Assembly: GCA_963678255.2 (NCBI GenBank)
Contig: CAXXTW010000001.1
Coordinates: forward strand, 434,001-498,000
DNA length: 64,000 bases
Reading direction: 5' to 3'
Source of the DNA: G963678255 sp963678255
Lineage (GTDB): Bacteria; Cloacimonadota; Cloacimonadia; Cloacimonadales; WRIO01
Below, one piece after another: positions 51,905-61,308 of the stretch (positions are counted from its first letter, which is position 1; every line of letters begins with the position of its first letter). The notes under the pieces were generated by a model. That model searched no databases. It was given only the letters and a program-made list of their open reading frames with translations, and had not been told where the DNA came from. The position numbers and the translations under genes were made by a program.

Positions 51905-54900
51905 TTATTCAAACTTTTCTGCAGCTAGTAAGGCTTTAACAGTATCCAAAAGCTTGTCTTTATGGATTTTTATCTCATAAGCATCAAAACCTGAATCCTT
52001 AGCTTTTTGGCGACTTTCTTCACTGGTAAGGGTTGTAACAGCTACACAAGGAGTACTTAATAATTTTGGGTTCTTTCGTACTTCCTGAACAAATTCATAT
52101 CCATCCATACGAGGCATTAATAAGTCAACAATAAATAAGTCATAATTTGTCTTGGTTACTTTTTTTAATGCATCTAATCCATCATTTGCTGTTTCAACCT
52201 TATAACCAGCTGATTCAAAATATTGTTTCTCCAAAGTTCTAAAAAAAGCAGTATCTTCAACTACTAAAATCTTATATTTGTCATTTTCATTATGCATTCT
52301 TCGAATTGCTTTTTCAGGTTCTGCCATTTCGATTATCTGATAAATATCAGGGAATAAAACAAGTTCATTCTGAATGAGAGCCGAGCCTATTAACCCTTTT
52401 GAAGTAATATTTTCAGTGTCAATATGAATCTCTGCTTCTAATGAATCTATGATCTTATGAGCAATGATTCCAATAGGCATTTCTAGCATTTTTGGAATAA
52501 TGACGTAACGGAATTCATTCTGCTTTTCTCGAATGCGTACAGGCAGAAAATGTTCTAGGCGAACAACTCGTAAGCTGCGACCTTCATGCTCTATATATTC
52601 TTTTTCTCCAACCATTTCGAAATCTTCATTTTTAAGCTTTTCAATACGTTTGATTAAATCAAGATTAAGTGCAAACAGTTCATTTTCTGCATTTTCAAAG
52701 AGAAGAACATTTTGCTTTTCAGAGCTGACTGAGTCCATAGCATCTTCTTCTGCTTTGGCAATCTTCTTTTCTTGTTCTTTCAATGAGGCAAAATTCAATT
52801 TAGCTTTATTGGCAATTCCCGCAATATCTAAAATTAAAGAAACAGATCCATCTCCCATAATGGTTGTTCCTGAATAACAGGTTGATGATTTAAAGAAGCG
52901 TGGTATTGATTTTACAACAATTTCTTCATTCTCAACAATCTCATCGACAACCAAGCCAAACTCATTAATATCGTGTTTTAAAACTAGTACTCTTGTTACT
53001 TCAATTTCTTCATTATGTTTATCTATTCCTAAAACTTCTGTCAAATATACTATGGGCAATAATTTATTTCTCAAACGTAAAACTGGGGCTTCATTTACTT
53101 TTTCAATACGACGATTATTGTCACCCTTTTTAACTCGAACAAGCTCTTTTAATGCAACCTGAGGTAAAGCAAAATGCATGTTTTCTGTTTTGATAATTAA
53201 AGAGGGGATTATTGCTAAAGTTAATGGTAATTTTAAATTTACTAAAGTGCCATGATCTACTTTTGACTCTATACTGACTGATCCACCAAGCTTTTCAATA
53301 TTTGTCTTTACGACATCCATTCCAACACCGCGACCAGATACATCTGATACTTTCTCGGCTGTTGAAAAACCCGGTGCAAAGATTAATTCCAATATTTGTT
53401 TCTCACTGAGTTTCTTCGCTTCAGTTTCGTTTACTACCTTTTTTTCTATTGCTTTCCTTAATAATTTTACCGGATCTATTCCAGCACCATCATCAATCAC
53501 GTCAATATTGACTTTACCGCCCTCATGGTAAGCTTTTAACAAAACAGTTCCAAACTCAGGTTTGCCCTTTTTTACTCTTTCATCTGGGAGCTCTATAGCA
53601 TGATCTGCACAATTTCTGACTAAATGTGTTAAAGGGTCAGATAAGTTTTCTATAATGGATTTATCTAAATCTACATCATTGCCTATGGTTTCTAAGTTTA
53701 TCTTTTTATTTAATTTTCCCCCTAAATCGCGAATCATACGAGGGAATTTGTTGAATACTAAAGATATTGGCTGCATTCTGGTATTCATGATCTTTTCTTG
53801 TAATACAGAAGTTGTCATATCAATATCTTGTAATACAGCTGGTAATCCCGGCACACTCTTTGCAGCTTCAGACGCTAAACGTAATAACTGATTACGAGCT
53901 AAAACAAGTTCACCAGCAAATGCCATTAAATCATTTAATAAAGTAACAGATACGCGTAAAGTTTCTTTTTGTTGAACACTACTGTCTTTTTTTACTGATT
54001 TTACTTCAACTTCCTCAATTATTTCAGGACTCTCGACAGATTTCTCTATTTGTTTCTCTGTCTGTGGGGTAGGTTCATTAATAACTATTTCTTTTTCGAC
54101 TATCGGTGGGGCTATTTTCTCTGTAACTTTTTTCTCTGCTTTTGGAACTTCAGCAGGTTCTTCTTTCTTTACTTCTTTTTTGGCTTTTTTTGGTTCTTTA
54201 TTCTCAGTCTTTGGTTTATCTACTGAATCATGAATGACTCTGAATTCTTTATCTATAAATTCAGGAATATCTAATGATTGTATCTGTTCTTCTGGAACTT
54301 CCAAACCTAAAGAAATCAAATCTGGTTCTAATACTGAAGAAAACAAATATACAAAAGACATATCATTTTCATTTATAGTAGGATCTAAACCTGTTATTGT
54401 TGAAATATCAGCATAGGATCCGATTAAATTACCTAACTTTTCTATACTTTTAAGATAATCCAAAGGTGTCTTATCTTTTTGTTTCATATCCTTATTAGTA
54501 TAAGCATGCACTGAATATAGAAAATGACCGTGTGCTAATGCCTTTTTCAAATCTGTAATAGAAATTTGAAACTGCTTAGCTAATTTATCTGGTAAATTTT
54601 CTTTGCCTTCTATTTTTAATTCTACAGTGTCTAAAACATCTTCATTCCCATTTAGTATTTTTTCTAAAAGGTCTTTTACAGAAACAGCATCAACCTCTTC
54701 ACTATTGTCAATATCACCTATCATTTGATTTAGTAAATCTGTACCTTGGAGCAGTGTAGTTATCATAGTTGAGGTTGGTTTTAATTTGCCATCTCGAACC
54801 AATGATAATAAGCTCTCCATCACATGACTTAATTCTGTTATATTTTCAAAACCAAAGAAACCTGCAGCTCCTTTTAAACTATGAACAGCTCTAAATATTC

Positions 54901-55030
54901 GATTAATCAGTTCTTGATCAGGGTTTTCCTTGTTCTGTTCCAGTAGAAGAAGATCGGGTTCTAAACTTCCTAAATGTTCATTGGATTCTTCCAAGAACAT
55001 TTGTAACATTTCGGGATCTTGTCCAACCAT
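51905..55030 (-). CDS. CheA-type hybrid histidine kinase with receiver domain
   Basis: A 1041-residue kinase. The Hpt domain (about 1-110) holds the phosphorylated His50 in AVHSLKGAAGFFGF. A long linker (to about 350) is followed by dimerisation and HATPase domains (NLSDPLTHLVRNCADHAIE, DDGAGI, GRGVGMDVV) and a CheW-like domain (about 610-745). A second CheW-like region (about 775-905) precedes a C-terminal receiver (ILVVEDTAFF; IVDLLMPRMDG with the phospho-acceptor Asp). No chemoreceptor, CheY, CheR or CheB genes adjoin; the partners are a STAS protein and an RsbW-like ATPase, so it may control a non-motility output. The linker is rich in Lys, Glu and Pro. Confidence 0.88.
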   Translation of the reverse strand: MVGQDPEMLQMFLEESNEHLGSLEPDLLLLEQNKENPDQELINRIFRAVHSLKGAAGFFGFENITELSHVMESLLSLVRDGKLKPTSTMITTLLQGTDLLNQMIGDIDNSEEVDAVSVKDLLEKILNGNEDVLDTVELKIEGKENLPDKLAKQFQISITDLKKALAHGHFLYSVHAYTNKDMKQKDKTPLDYLKSIEKLGNLIGSYADISTITGLDPTINENDMSFVYLFSSVLEPDLISLGLEVPEEQIQSLDIPEFIDKEFRVIHDSVDKPKTENKEPKKAKKEVKKEEPAEVPKAEKKVTEKIAPPIVEKEIVINEPTPQTEKQIEKSVESPEIIEEVEVKSVKKDSSVQQKETLRVSVTLLNDLMAFAGELVLARNQLLRLASEAAKSVPGLPAVLQDIDMTTSVLQEKIMNTRMQPISLVFNKFPRMIRDLGGKLNKKINLETIGNDVDLDKSIIENLSDPLTHLVRNCADHAIELPDERVKKGKPEFGTVLLKAYHEGGKVNIDVIDDGAGIDPVKLLRKAIEKKVVNETEAKKLSEKQILELIFAPGFSTAEKVSDVSGRGVGMDVVKTNIEKLGGSVSIESKVDHGTLVNLKLPLTLAIIPSLIIKTENMHFALPQVALKELVRVKKGDNNRRIEKVNEAPVLRLRNKLLPIVYLTEVLGIDKHNEEIEVTRVLVLKHDINEFGLVVDEIVENEEIVVKSIPRFFKSSTCYSGTTIMGDGSVSLILDIAGIANKAKLNFASLKEQEKKIAKAEEDAMDSVSSEKQNVLLFENAENELFALNLDLIKRIEKLKNEDFEMVGEKEYIEHEGRSLRVVRLEHFLPVRIREKQNEFRYVIIPKMLEMPIGIIAHKIIDSLEAEIHIDTENITSKGLIGSALIQNELVLFPDIYQIIEMAEPEKAIRRMHNENDKYKILVVEDTAFFRTLEKQYFESAGYKVETANDGLDALKKVTKTNYDLFIVDLLMPRMDGYEFVQEVRKNPKLLSTPCVAVTTLTSEESRQKAKDSGFDAYEIKIHKDKLLDTVKALLAAEKFE

Positions 55031-55042
55031 CTATCCTCCTAT

Positions 55043-55345
55043 TCAGGAAACATCAAAATATGAAGTAAGTTTAAATAAATTAAATAAATTGAGTATCGGT
55101 CTTGAAACATTGCTTACTGAAAATTTCTTGCCTGCTGCATTGACCTGCTTATACAATCCAACGACTAAGTTAATGCCCATGGAATCGATTTCTGTTACAT
55201 TTTTTAAATTGAGAATGATTTCATTTGCTTCTGTATTCTTGTTCATTGCATCTTTTATCATCGACAATTGATTCTCAAGATTAGCTGCTACTAAATTATC
55301 TTTTGCGATGAATTCTAATCCGTTACCTGTCTGATTAACTTCCAT
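55043..55345 (-). CDS. STAS-domain anti-sigma factor antagonist-like protein
   Basis: A 100-residue single STAS domain. NEIILNLKNVTEIDSMGINL contains the Ser (DSMG) that anti-sigma kinases phosphorylate in SpoIIAA/RsbV. It lies between the RsbW-like ATPase gene and the CheA hybrid gene, with gaps of 12-25 bases, so the three genes probably form one signalling unit. AGGGAGG precedes the ATG. Confidence 0.85.
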   Translation of the reverse strand: MEVNQTGNGLEFIAKDNLVAANLENQLSMIKDAMNKNTEANEIILNLKNVTEIDSMGINLVVGLYKQVNAAGKKFSVSNVSRPILNLFNLFKLTSYFDVS

Positions 55346-55370
55346 GAAACCTCCCTAATATCTATAATCT

Positions 55371-56132
55371 CTATATTTTATTAAATTCTGTAATGATTAA
55401 ATTCTTGTCTGATATAACTAAATGACTGAATTCATTTATTAGAAATAAACCTCTCTGGTTTACCCTTAATTCATCCTCTCTTACTTCTTTTAAGCGTGTA
55501 TTATAATCAAATCCTTCCCCTTCATCTAAAACTGCGAAACCAAAATATCCTTCTAAAGGATCTGTATAAACTGTCAATTTCACTGTTTTATTAATGTCAA
55601 ATCTATTACCATGTTTCACTGCATTTGTTAATAATTCTCTGATAATTAGATTATATTCAAAAAATCGATGGTTCTTCATGTCAGGAAAAATACTAAAGGT
55701 GAATTGTTGGAGATAATCAACAGCTATCTCTATCGCATCCATGGTGCTTTTTAATGTATAATTTAAGGCATGGTATTTCTTATGATGTAGCTCACCCCAT
55801 ATCTTATTGTGAATTCGACAAAAATCCCCTTCTTCTAATCTTTCATAAAAGTCTTGATTAAACAAAAATATCGGGTTAGGAATAACACCTGTAAAAATAT
55901 AATCAACATCCTCTAGTGATTTTGTTTTAACTAATACGGGAACTTGAGAAAATAAAGTAAATTCTCGCAAAAAATACCGGATAGAATTAAGATCTTCCGT
56001 TAAAAAAGCAAAAAATAAGCCCTTCTGCTGAAATTTCTGAATTGTAATGGCTAAATCATTGATGTCATCAAATTCATACCTTCTTGGTTTTTCTTGAAAA
56101 TCTGACTCTATACAGATGAGTTTTCTCTTCAT
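55371..56132 (-). CDS. RsbW-like ATPase (HATPase_c_2) with unknown N-terminal domain
   Basis: A 253-residue protein. The C-terminal half is a GHKL ATPase of the anti-sigma kinase type: ELLTNAVKHGNRFD (N-box, about 165-178), VLDEGEGFDYNT (G1) and a compact RGLFLINEF lid. The first 110 residues form a mixed domain resembling a response-regulator-like fold but without the acidic pocket (LICIESDFQEK, FLTEDLNS, VLVKTK). It would phosphorylate the STAS protein encoded next. No sigma factor is adjacent, so the output is unknown. Confidence 0.75.
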   Translation of the reverse strand: MKRKLICIESDFQEKPRRYEFDDINDLAITIQKFQQKGLFFAFLTEDLNSIRYFLREFTLFSQVPVLVKTKSLEDVDYIFTGVIPNPIFLFNQDFYERLEEGDFCRIHNKIWGELHHKKYHALNYTLKSTMDAIEIAVDYLQQFTFSIFPDMKNHRFFEYNLIIRELLTNAVKHGNRFDINKTVKLTVYTDPLEGYFGFAVLDEGEGFDYNTRLKEVREDELRVNQRGLFLINEFSHLVISDKNLIITEFNKI

Positions 56133-56210
56133 CGTTCTCCTTTACCACCTTTTTAATTTATTATCTTTATTTAAATCTAACAGAATTAATTTTAAAAATC
56201 AAGCTTTTTT

Positions 56211-57395
56211 TTACTTTTCTTTTTTGAGTTTGTCAAAAATGGATAAATTAAACTTTACAGAGGAGATTAATTGGGTATAATTAAATCTGGAATTGACATC
56301 TCTCATTACGCATAAATTTAACTCCACATCTTTCGTTGGTTTGATCGTGGTACCTAGGGTTACAACGTTCATATCTGCGTTTTTTATGACTCCTAAAGTT
56401 GGAATATTGTCATAAAAACTATGATGAAATTCACTGTGAGTCGGATCACTAAAATCAGGCACTTCATAAATCCCCTTAAAAATTGAAGGAATGTACATAT
56501 AACCACACTTTAAAGAATAAATATTTCTTCTCATTTCCATTCCTGTTTTGAGAACCAATTGATCTTTAAAATTGCTATCCTGTTCGCTATATCTGGAATA
56601 ATCTGCATCAAAAGCACATAAAAAGTCATTATAACGAAAGGAAATTCCACTTCTAACTATAGTTGGAAAAGTTGTCTCAAAATTGACATATGATTCTTTA
56701 AAAGTTGCTTTGGTTGGAATGGTTACACTACTGCCAATGCTAATATAATCTCCCTTGTATAAAAAACCAGGTTGGAATCTAAAGACAGGTTTTATAAAGT
56801 TTAAACGGTCAGCCTTTCCTTCATTTCTATATTCAATAAATTGATGAAAATTTAGTAAAGTATTTAATCCAAAGCTATATTTGTCTGTCAATTCGTATGA
56901 TCCTGTTAACGTTAACTGATGATTTAAATAAGTAGGATCATAGAATAAATCTCCCGTACCATATAAATTCCTGTCAAAAGAATAATACTGAATGGAATTT
57001 GCCAGTGAATATGAAAGAGCATAACGATATTTGCTTTTAGTATTAAAATTCATACCCACAAAGGTAATTGGATAAGGAGATTGATAGGTTTGATCAGCTA
57101 ATTTATTGAATTCTCTAGTATTGTCTTTCACCATTAATTCTAAGTAGAAATTCTTTATATCTTCTCTCAATAAGGCGGGATTATACCATGCTGATTCAAC
57201 TCCCCCTGAAATGGATATGCCTGTATTTCCTCTACCTGACATGGAGGCATTTAATCTATTATTACTATATTGATCGTATATTCCGCTAAGTAAATCTGGA
57301 GATTGGAAAACAGCAGGTTCCTCTCCATAAAGATTAAACGGTATGAAACTCAATAAAACAATGATGAATAAACCCAACTTTATTAGATGAATCAT
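56211..57395 (-). CDS. Outer-membrane beta-barrel, PorV/FadL-like
   Basis: A 394-residue protein; the ATG at 57395 is preferred because AAGGAG precedes it. The signal peptide is IKLGLFIIVLLSFIPFNLYG. The region NASMSGRGNTGISISGGVES followed by AWYNPALLRED is the 'a.gG...a...d..a..yNPAgl' pattern of PorV/FadL-like barrels, followed by alternating beta strands to the end. PorV-type proteins act as shuttles for proteins with C-terminal sorting domains like those encoded in this window; that link is inferred. It is 10 bases from purA. Confidence 0.8.
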   Translation of the reverse strand: MIHLIKLGLFIIVLLSFIPFNLYGEEPAVFQSPDLLSGIYDQYSNNRLNASMSGRGNTGISISGGVESAWYNPALLREDIKNFYLELMVKDNTREFNKLADQTYQSPYPITFVGMNFNTKSKYRYALSYSLANSIQYYSFDRNLYGTGDLFYDPTYLNHQLTLTGSYELTDKYSFGLNTLLNFHQFIEYRNEGKADRLNFIKPVFRFQPGFLYKGDYISIGSSVTIPTKATFKESYVNFETTFPTIVRSGISFRYNDFLCAFDADYSRYSEQDSNFKDQLVLKTGMEMRRNIYSLKCGYMYIPSIFKGIYEVPDFSDPTHSEFHHSFYDNIPTLGVIKNADMNVVTLGTTIKPTKDVELNLCVMRDVNSRFNYTQLISSVKFNLSIFDKLKKEK

Positions 57396-57405
57396 ATTAC
57401 TCTCC

Positions 57406-58677
57406 TTATTCATCTTCTTGAATTAAGAAAATGGTTTGATCTCGATTGGGACCGACTGATAATATATTAATTGGAATATCCATGATAACTTCAATTTTTC
57501 TGACATAATCTTTTGCTCTTTCTGGTAATTCGTCCCAGGATTTACAATCTGATATATCTTCTGTCCATCCTTCAAGTTTGATATAAACCGGTTTAGCCTG
57601 TGCTAATAATCGTTGATCAGCTGGAAATTCATATATTGCTTTTCCGTTTATTTCATAATGATCACATATATATAATTCATTGACTCCGCTTAATACATCC
57701 AATAAGGTTAAAGCTATGGAATCTATTCCATTGATCATTGCTGAAAACTTTGCAGCTACTGCATCAAACCATCCGCAACGACGTGGTCTGCCTGTTGTAG
57801 AGCCAAATTCATTGCCTTGTTTGCGGATTTGATCACCTACTGAATTGATCTGTTCTGTCGGAAAAGGTCCTGATCCTACACGTGTAAAATAACTCTTATA
57901 AACACCAACTAATAGATCTATTCTATTTGGGGCATATCCAGAAGCAACCGAAATGCCACCTGATACTGTGTGTGATGAGGTTACAAAAGGATAGGTGCCA
58001 AAATAAATGTCTAACAAGGTTCCTTGTGCACCTTCAAACAAGATCTCTTTATTTTCACGATAAGCTTTATCTAAATAATATGGTATATTCATCATATACT
58101 TTTTCATTCTGTTTCCGAACTGGAAATATCTCTCACTTAATGCTTTTAAATTTTCCTGACTTTCTGAAATCTTATGATATTTGTAAAGATAATTTAGCTT
58201 TTTAACGATATATTCTTTGTTGTCTAAATCACACATTCTCAACCCAATGCGACTTATTGAGTCTGAATAACACGGACCGATTCCTCGTTTGGTCGTACCA
58301 ATGTTATCATCTTCTTTTAATTCTTCCATCCAGGCATCTATCTCTTTATGTATGGGTAGTACGAGTGATGTTCTTTCGTCAATAAAAAACCTATTTTCAA
58401 AACTAACACCATTGGCTTGTAATGCTTCCATTTCTTTTTCTAATTGTTCAGGGTCTAATACGACTCCTGAACCTAATATGCAAACTTTATGCTCATGGAA
58501 TATTCCCGAGGGGATTAAATGCATGACAAATTTCTTGTTCTCAAACTGTATTGTATGCCCGGCATTACTGCCCCCTTGAAATCGTACAATAATGTCTGCA
58601 TCTGCAGCTAAAACATCCACAATCTTAGCTTTGGCTTCGTCTCCAAAAATACATCCCAAAACAGCAGTTGAACTCAT
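57406..58677 (-). CDS. purA: Adenylosuccinate synthetase
   Basis: A 423-residue enzyme joining aspartate to IMP with GTP. Motifs are IVRFQGGSNAGHTIQFE, GTTKRGIGPCYSDSISR, LFEGAQGTLLDIYFGTYPFV and GSTTGRPRRCGWFDAVA. The N-terminal P-loop reads FGDEAKAKIVD instead of the usual WGDEGKGKIVD, keeping the catalytic Asp and both Lys but with Ala for two Gly. Length is normal. The active pocket is otherwise intact, so it should work. Confidence 0.95.
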   Translation of the reverse strand: MSSTAVLGCIFGDEAKAKIVDVLAADADIIVRFQGGSNAGHTIQFENKKFVMHLIPSGIFHEHKVCILGSGVVLDPEQLEKEMEALQANGVSFENRFFIDERTSLVLPIHKEIDAWMEELKEDDNIGTTKRGIGPCYSDSISRIGLRMCDLDNKEYIVKKLNYLYKYHKISESQENLKALSERYFQFGNRMKKYMMNIPYYLDKAYRENKEILFEGAQGTLLDIYFGTYPFVTSSHTVSGGISVASGYAPNRIDLLVGVYKSYFTRVGSGPFPTEQINSVGDQIRKQGNEFGSTTGRPRRCGWFDAVAAKFSAMINGIDSIALTLLDVLSGVNELYICDHYEINGKAIYEFPADQRLLAQAKPVYIKLEGWTEDISDCKSWDELPERAKDYVRKIEVIMDIPINILSVGPNRDQTIFLIQEDE

Positions 58678-58837
58678 AACGGCATAACTCCTAAATTTTA
58701 TTACAATAATTGATTTTTATTATTTCTCTAATCTTTGTCAATGAAAATGTTACTTTACAGTGTTTACTAACCTTAAACACTTCAATTTACTCAATAATGT
58801 TTAAAATCTAATTTATTATAAAATGACAAAAAAAAAG

Positions 58838-58861
58838 AAGAGCAGAGAAAACTCTGCTCTT
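58838..58861 (-). terminator. Strong terminator after the lamin-tail gene
   Basis: AAGAGCAGAG and CTCTGCTCTT form a perfect ten-base stem with a four-base loop, followed on the minus strand by a T run. It ends the transcript of the gene at 58880-61000. Confidence 0.9.
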
Positions 58862-58879
58862 CTAAACGGCATATTTAGC

Positions 58880-61000
58880 TTATTTTATAAGCATAACTTT
58901 TTTTACAGAAGTAATAGTTGGACTACTTAATTTATAGAAATAAATCCCGTTTGAACAACGATTGCCTTTTACATCTTTTCCGTCCCAATGAATGGTTCTT
59001 TCTCCTGAAACGATGTTGTTAAATGAACGAACGACCTGCCCTCTTACATTATAAATATATAATGTAGCGATTTCGTTATCTTTAACTTTTAATTCAATAT
59101 TGGCTTGACCATGGCTTGAATTGAAAGGGTTTGGATAAGTATTTGTTAATGAAGTGTAAATCACTGGTTGTGGTGGGGTATTTCCGTTAATGGTAACTGA
59201 AGCAGAACCATGCCATTCCATATGACTATTTAACTCATAAGATACAATCCAGTAATAATAAGTATTGTTTACTTCAACTTCTGCATCTGTATAATCATAA
59301 GTAACTTGATTTGAAGTATTGCTGGCTGATATCAAGGAACTAACTCTTAGTGCTGTTGCCTGATTATTAGAATTATTCCGGTAAATATAATATCCATGAA
59401 TATTACTTTCGGACTGGGTTGTCCACTGTAATGAAACTGTATTTGAAGAACTTACTGATGCTGTGAATGACGAGAAAGTTACAGGTAAGGTTTGATATGT
59501 AAAAATATCACTTAATGAACGAGGCATAATTTCATATGAATCATTATATTGGGTAAATATCCCTTTTATTGTTAATGCACCGCTTGGAACTTCTGTTTCA
59601 TAAAAGATTTGAGTGTCAACATCAACATAAAGCATTAATGGGCTAGCATTCTCTGTTTGAGCAATTGTTAAAGTTGCTGAAACAGAATGATCTGGCCATA
59701 AACCATCTGTAACATTGACATTCTGCAATTCAACTAACATACCTTCCATTTGTTCAGGATTTATAAGTAATTGATCAATTCCAATTACTAAAGCTTCTGG
59801 CATGACACCTACACCCATATCAATTATTGAGGTTGGATTGAGGTATATTCTGTTATTCGCTATTGCAACAGTTCCTGTTACATTATAGCTGTTGCCTATT
59901 ACAAATGGATCTCCAACTAAACTAGTTTTTTTAACATTGATGGCACCATTAGCATCTTGAATATAAGCATCAATAGTTGTGCCACCTACTGGATGGAAGT
60001 TTGCTGTGTTAATCGCATCAACTCTGCAAATGATCCCATTATTGGAAGGTGTATTGGCAGTAGTATATGCTGTGACTGTTGTTAATGGTGTGATTCCTGC
60101 AAGATATTTAATATGAGCAGTTGTGGTTAAATGATAGTCTGCTCCTGTACCTAAATCTTCTGCTAATAACCAATATTCAACTAAATCACTGTTTGAAACT
60201 ACTTCATTAGGAATCTTTGATGAAAATTGATTATTACCTAAATTGGTCATTGTTACAATAGTTGGATCGCTATTGTTGATTTGAAAATAAAGTCTAACAT
60301 TTTTTAAATCATTGTCGTTATCTATAACAGTCGCTGTAATGATATGATCTTCACTTTCTAATGGAAGTGCTGTAGGTGCTGTAAAATTTGAAATTACAGG
60401 TGCATATGAAGTTGCTGCACCAGTATTCATTACATGAGAACCTAAATAAGAGAAATCGTCTTGAGCATAAACTATCCATTGAGAGTCATCTGAATTTGTT
60501 CCTGAGGCTGTAGCCCAATCTAGTGTTGGAGAAAGAACGGTATCTTTTCTTACCAATGTATGATTGAGAGTAGCTCCGACGGTTCCGGCTACATTCCATG
60601 ATGTGCCTGGATCAAATAAATAAGTTCCGAAAACATCAATTAGTTCGTTATTTTTGAATAAACCAATTGCATCATCTCCATTAAAATTGGCAACTGAACT
60701 TGTTGCATTGGCTAAAGCCAAGATTTGAGAAGTTGAGCTACTGTTAGCAATAACGTAAACACTATTGTTTGCTAAAGAACCAGTTAATGCAAGTGTAACA
60801 CCCCAGGCTCCACCATTACTGCCTAATTTTACAGAATAGGTGGATAAATCTACGGCTTGACCTGTCCCATTAAATATTTCTATAGCCTTATTGTTTGAAC
60901 TTCCCTCAATATACTCCGAAATAAATAAATCAGAAGCATTTACGGCAAGTAAAAATAGTGCAAAACTTGTCATTACTATAGATAATAGTATTTTTTTCAT
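58880..61000 (-). CDS. Secreted lamin-tail / OB-like surface protein with sorting domain
   Basis: A 706-residue exported protein, started at 61000 (AAAGGAG upstream). Signal peptide MKKILLSIVMTSFALFLLAV; an LTD unit (DLFISEYIEGSSNNKAIEIF) at about 23-130; an Ig-like strand set near 200-300; an OB/YhcR-like stretch GIICRVDAINTANFHPVGG...INVKK near 330-440; a fibronectin-like piece (SFTASVSSSNTVSLQWTT) and the end domain TYPNPFNSSHGQANIELKV ... IHWDGKDVKGNRCSNGIYFY. The composition resembles extracellular nuclease scaffolds, but no catalytic nuclease domain is seen. Confidence 0.85.
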   Translation of the reverse strand: MKKILLSIVMTSFALFLLAVNASDLFISEYIEGSSNNKAIEIFNGTGQAVDLSTYSVKLGSNGGAWGVTLALTGSLANNSVYVIANSSSTSQILALANATSSVANFNGDDAIGLFKNNELIDVFGTYLFDPGTSWNVAGTVGATLNHTLVRKDTVLSPTLDWATASGTNSDDSQWIVYAQDDFSYLGSHVMNTGAATSYAPVISNFTAPTALPLESEDHIITATVIDNDNDLKNVRLYFQINNSDPTIVTMTNLGNNQFSSKIPNEVVSNSDLVEYWLLAEDLGTGADYHLTTTAHIKYLAGITPLTTVTAYTTANTPSNNGIICRVDAINTANFHPVGGTTIDAYIQDANGAINVKKTSLVGDPFVIGNSYNVTGTVAIANNRIYLNPTSIIDMGVGVMPEALVIGIDQLLINPEQMEGMLVELQNVNVTDGLWPDHSVSATLTIAQTENASPLMLYVDVDTQIFYETEVPSGALTIKGIFTQYNDSYEIMPRSLSDIFTYQTLPVTFSSFTASVSSSNTVSLQWTTQSESNIHGYYIYRNNSNNQATALRVSSLISASNTSNQVTYDYTDAEVEVNNTYYYWIVSYELNSHMEWHGSASVTINGNTPPQPVIYTSLTNTYPNPFNSSHGQANIELKVKDNEIATLYIYNVRGQVVRSFNNIVSGERTIHWDGKDVKGNRCSNGIYFYKLSSPTITSVKKVMLIK

Positions 61001-61308
61001 ATTATTCTCCTTTCCCTTTTTTACGCTATAATTATTATTTATTTCATGTCTTTCAGTCAAGATAAATTTTTATATTTTTTTACAATTACTATAAGAAATG
61101 TTAGATGGATCTTTTCTTTGTAGTTGTATTGTTCATGTCATACACAAATTCTTAACTTGAGTTCCAATGAACTATAGGGTTTGCTTTTGCTGGGAATGTA
61201 AGAATTTTCCATCAATGTTGTTGGTATAAGGTTAATAATAGGTTTTTAGACTTCTGACAGACTAAATGAATATAAATTTTATTGTTATTTATAAAATAAT
61301 TCTTCTTC

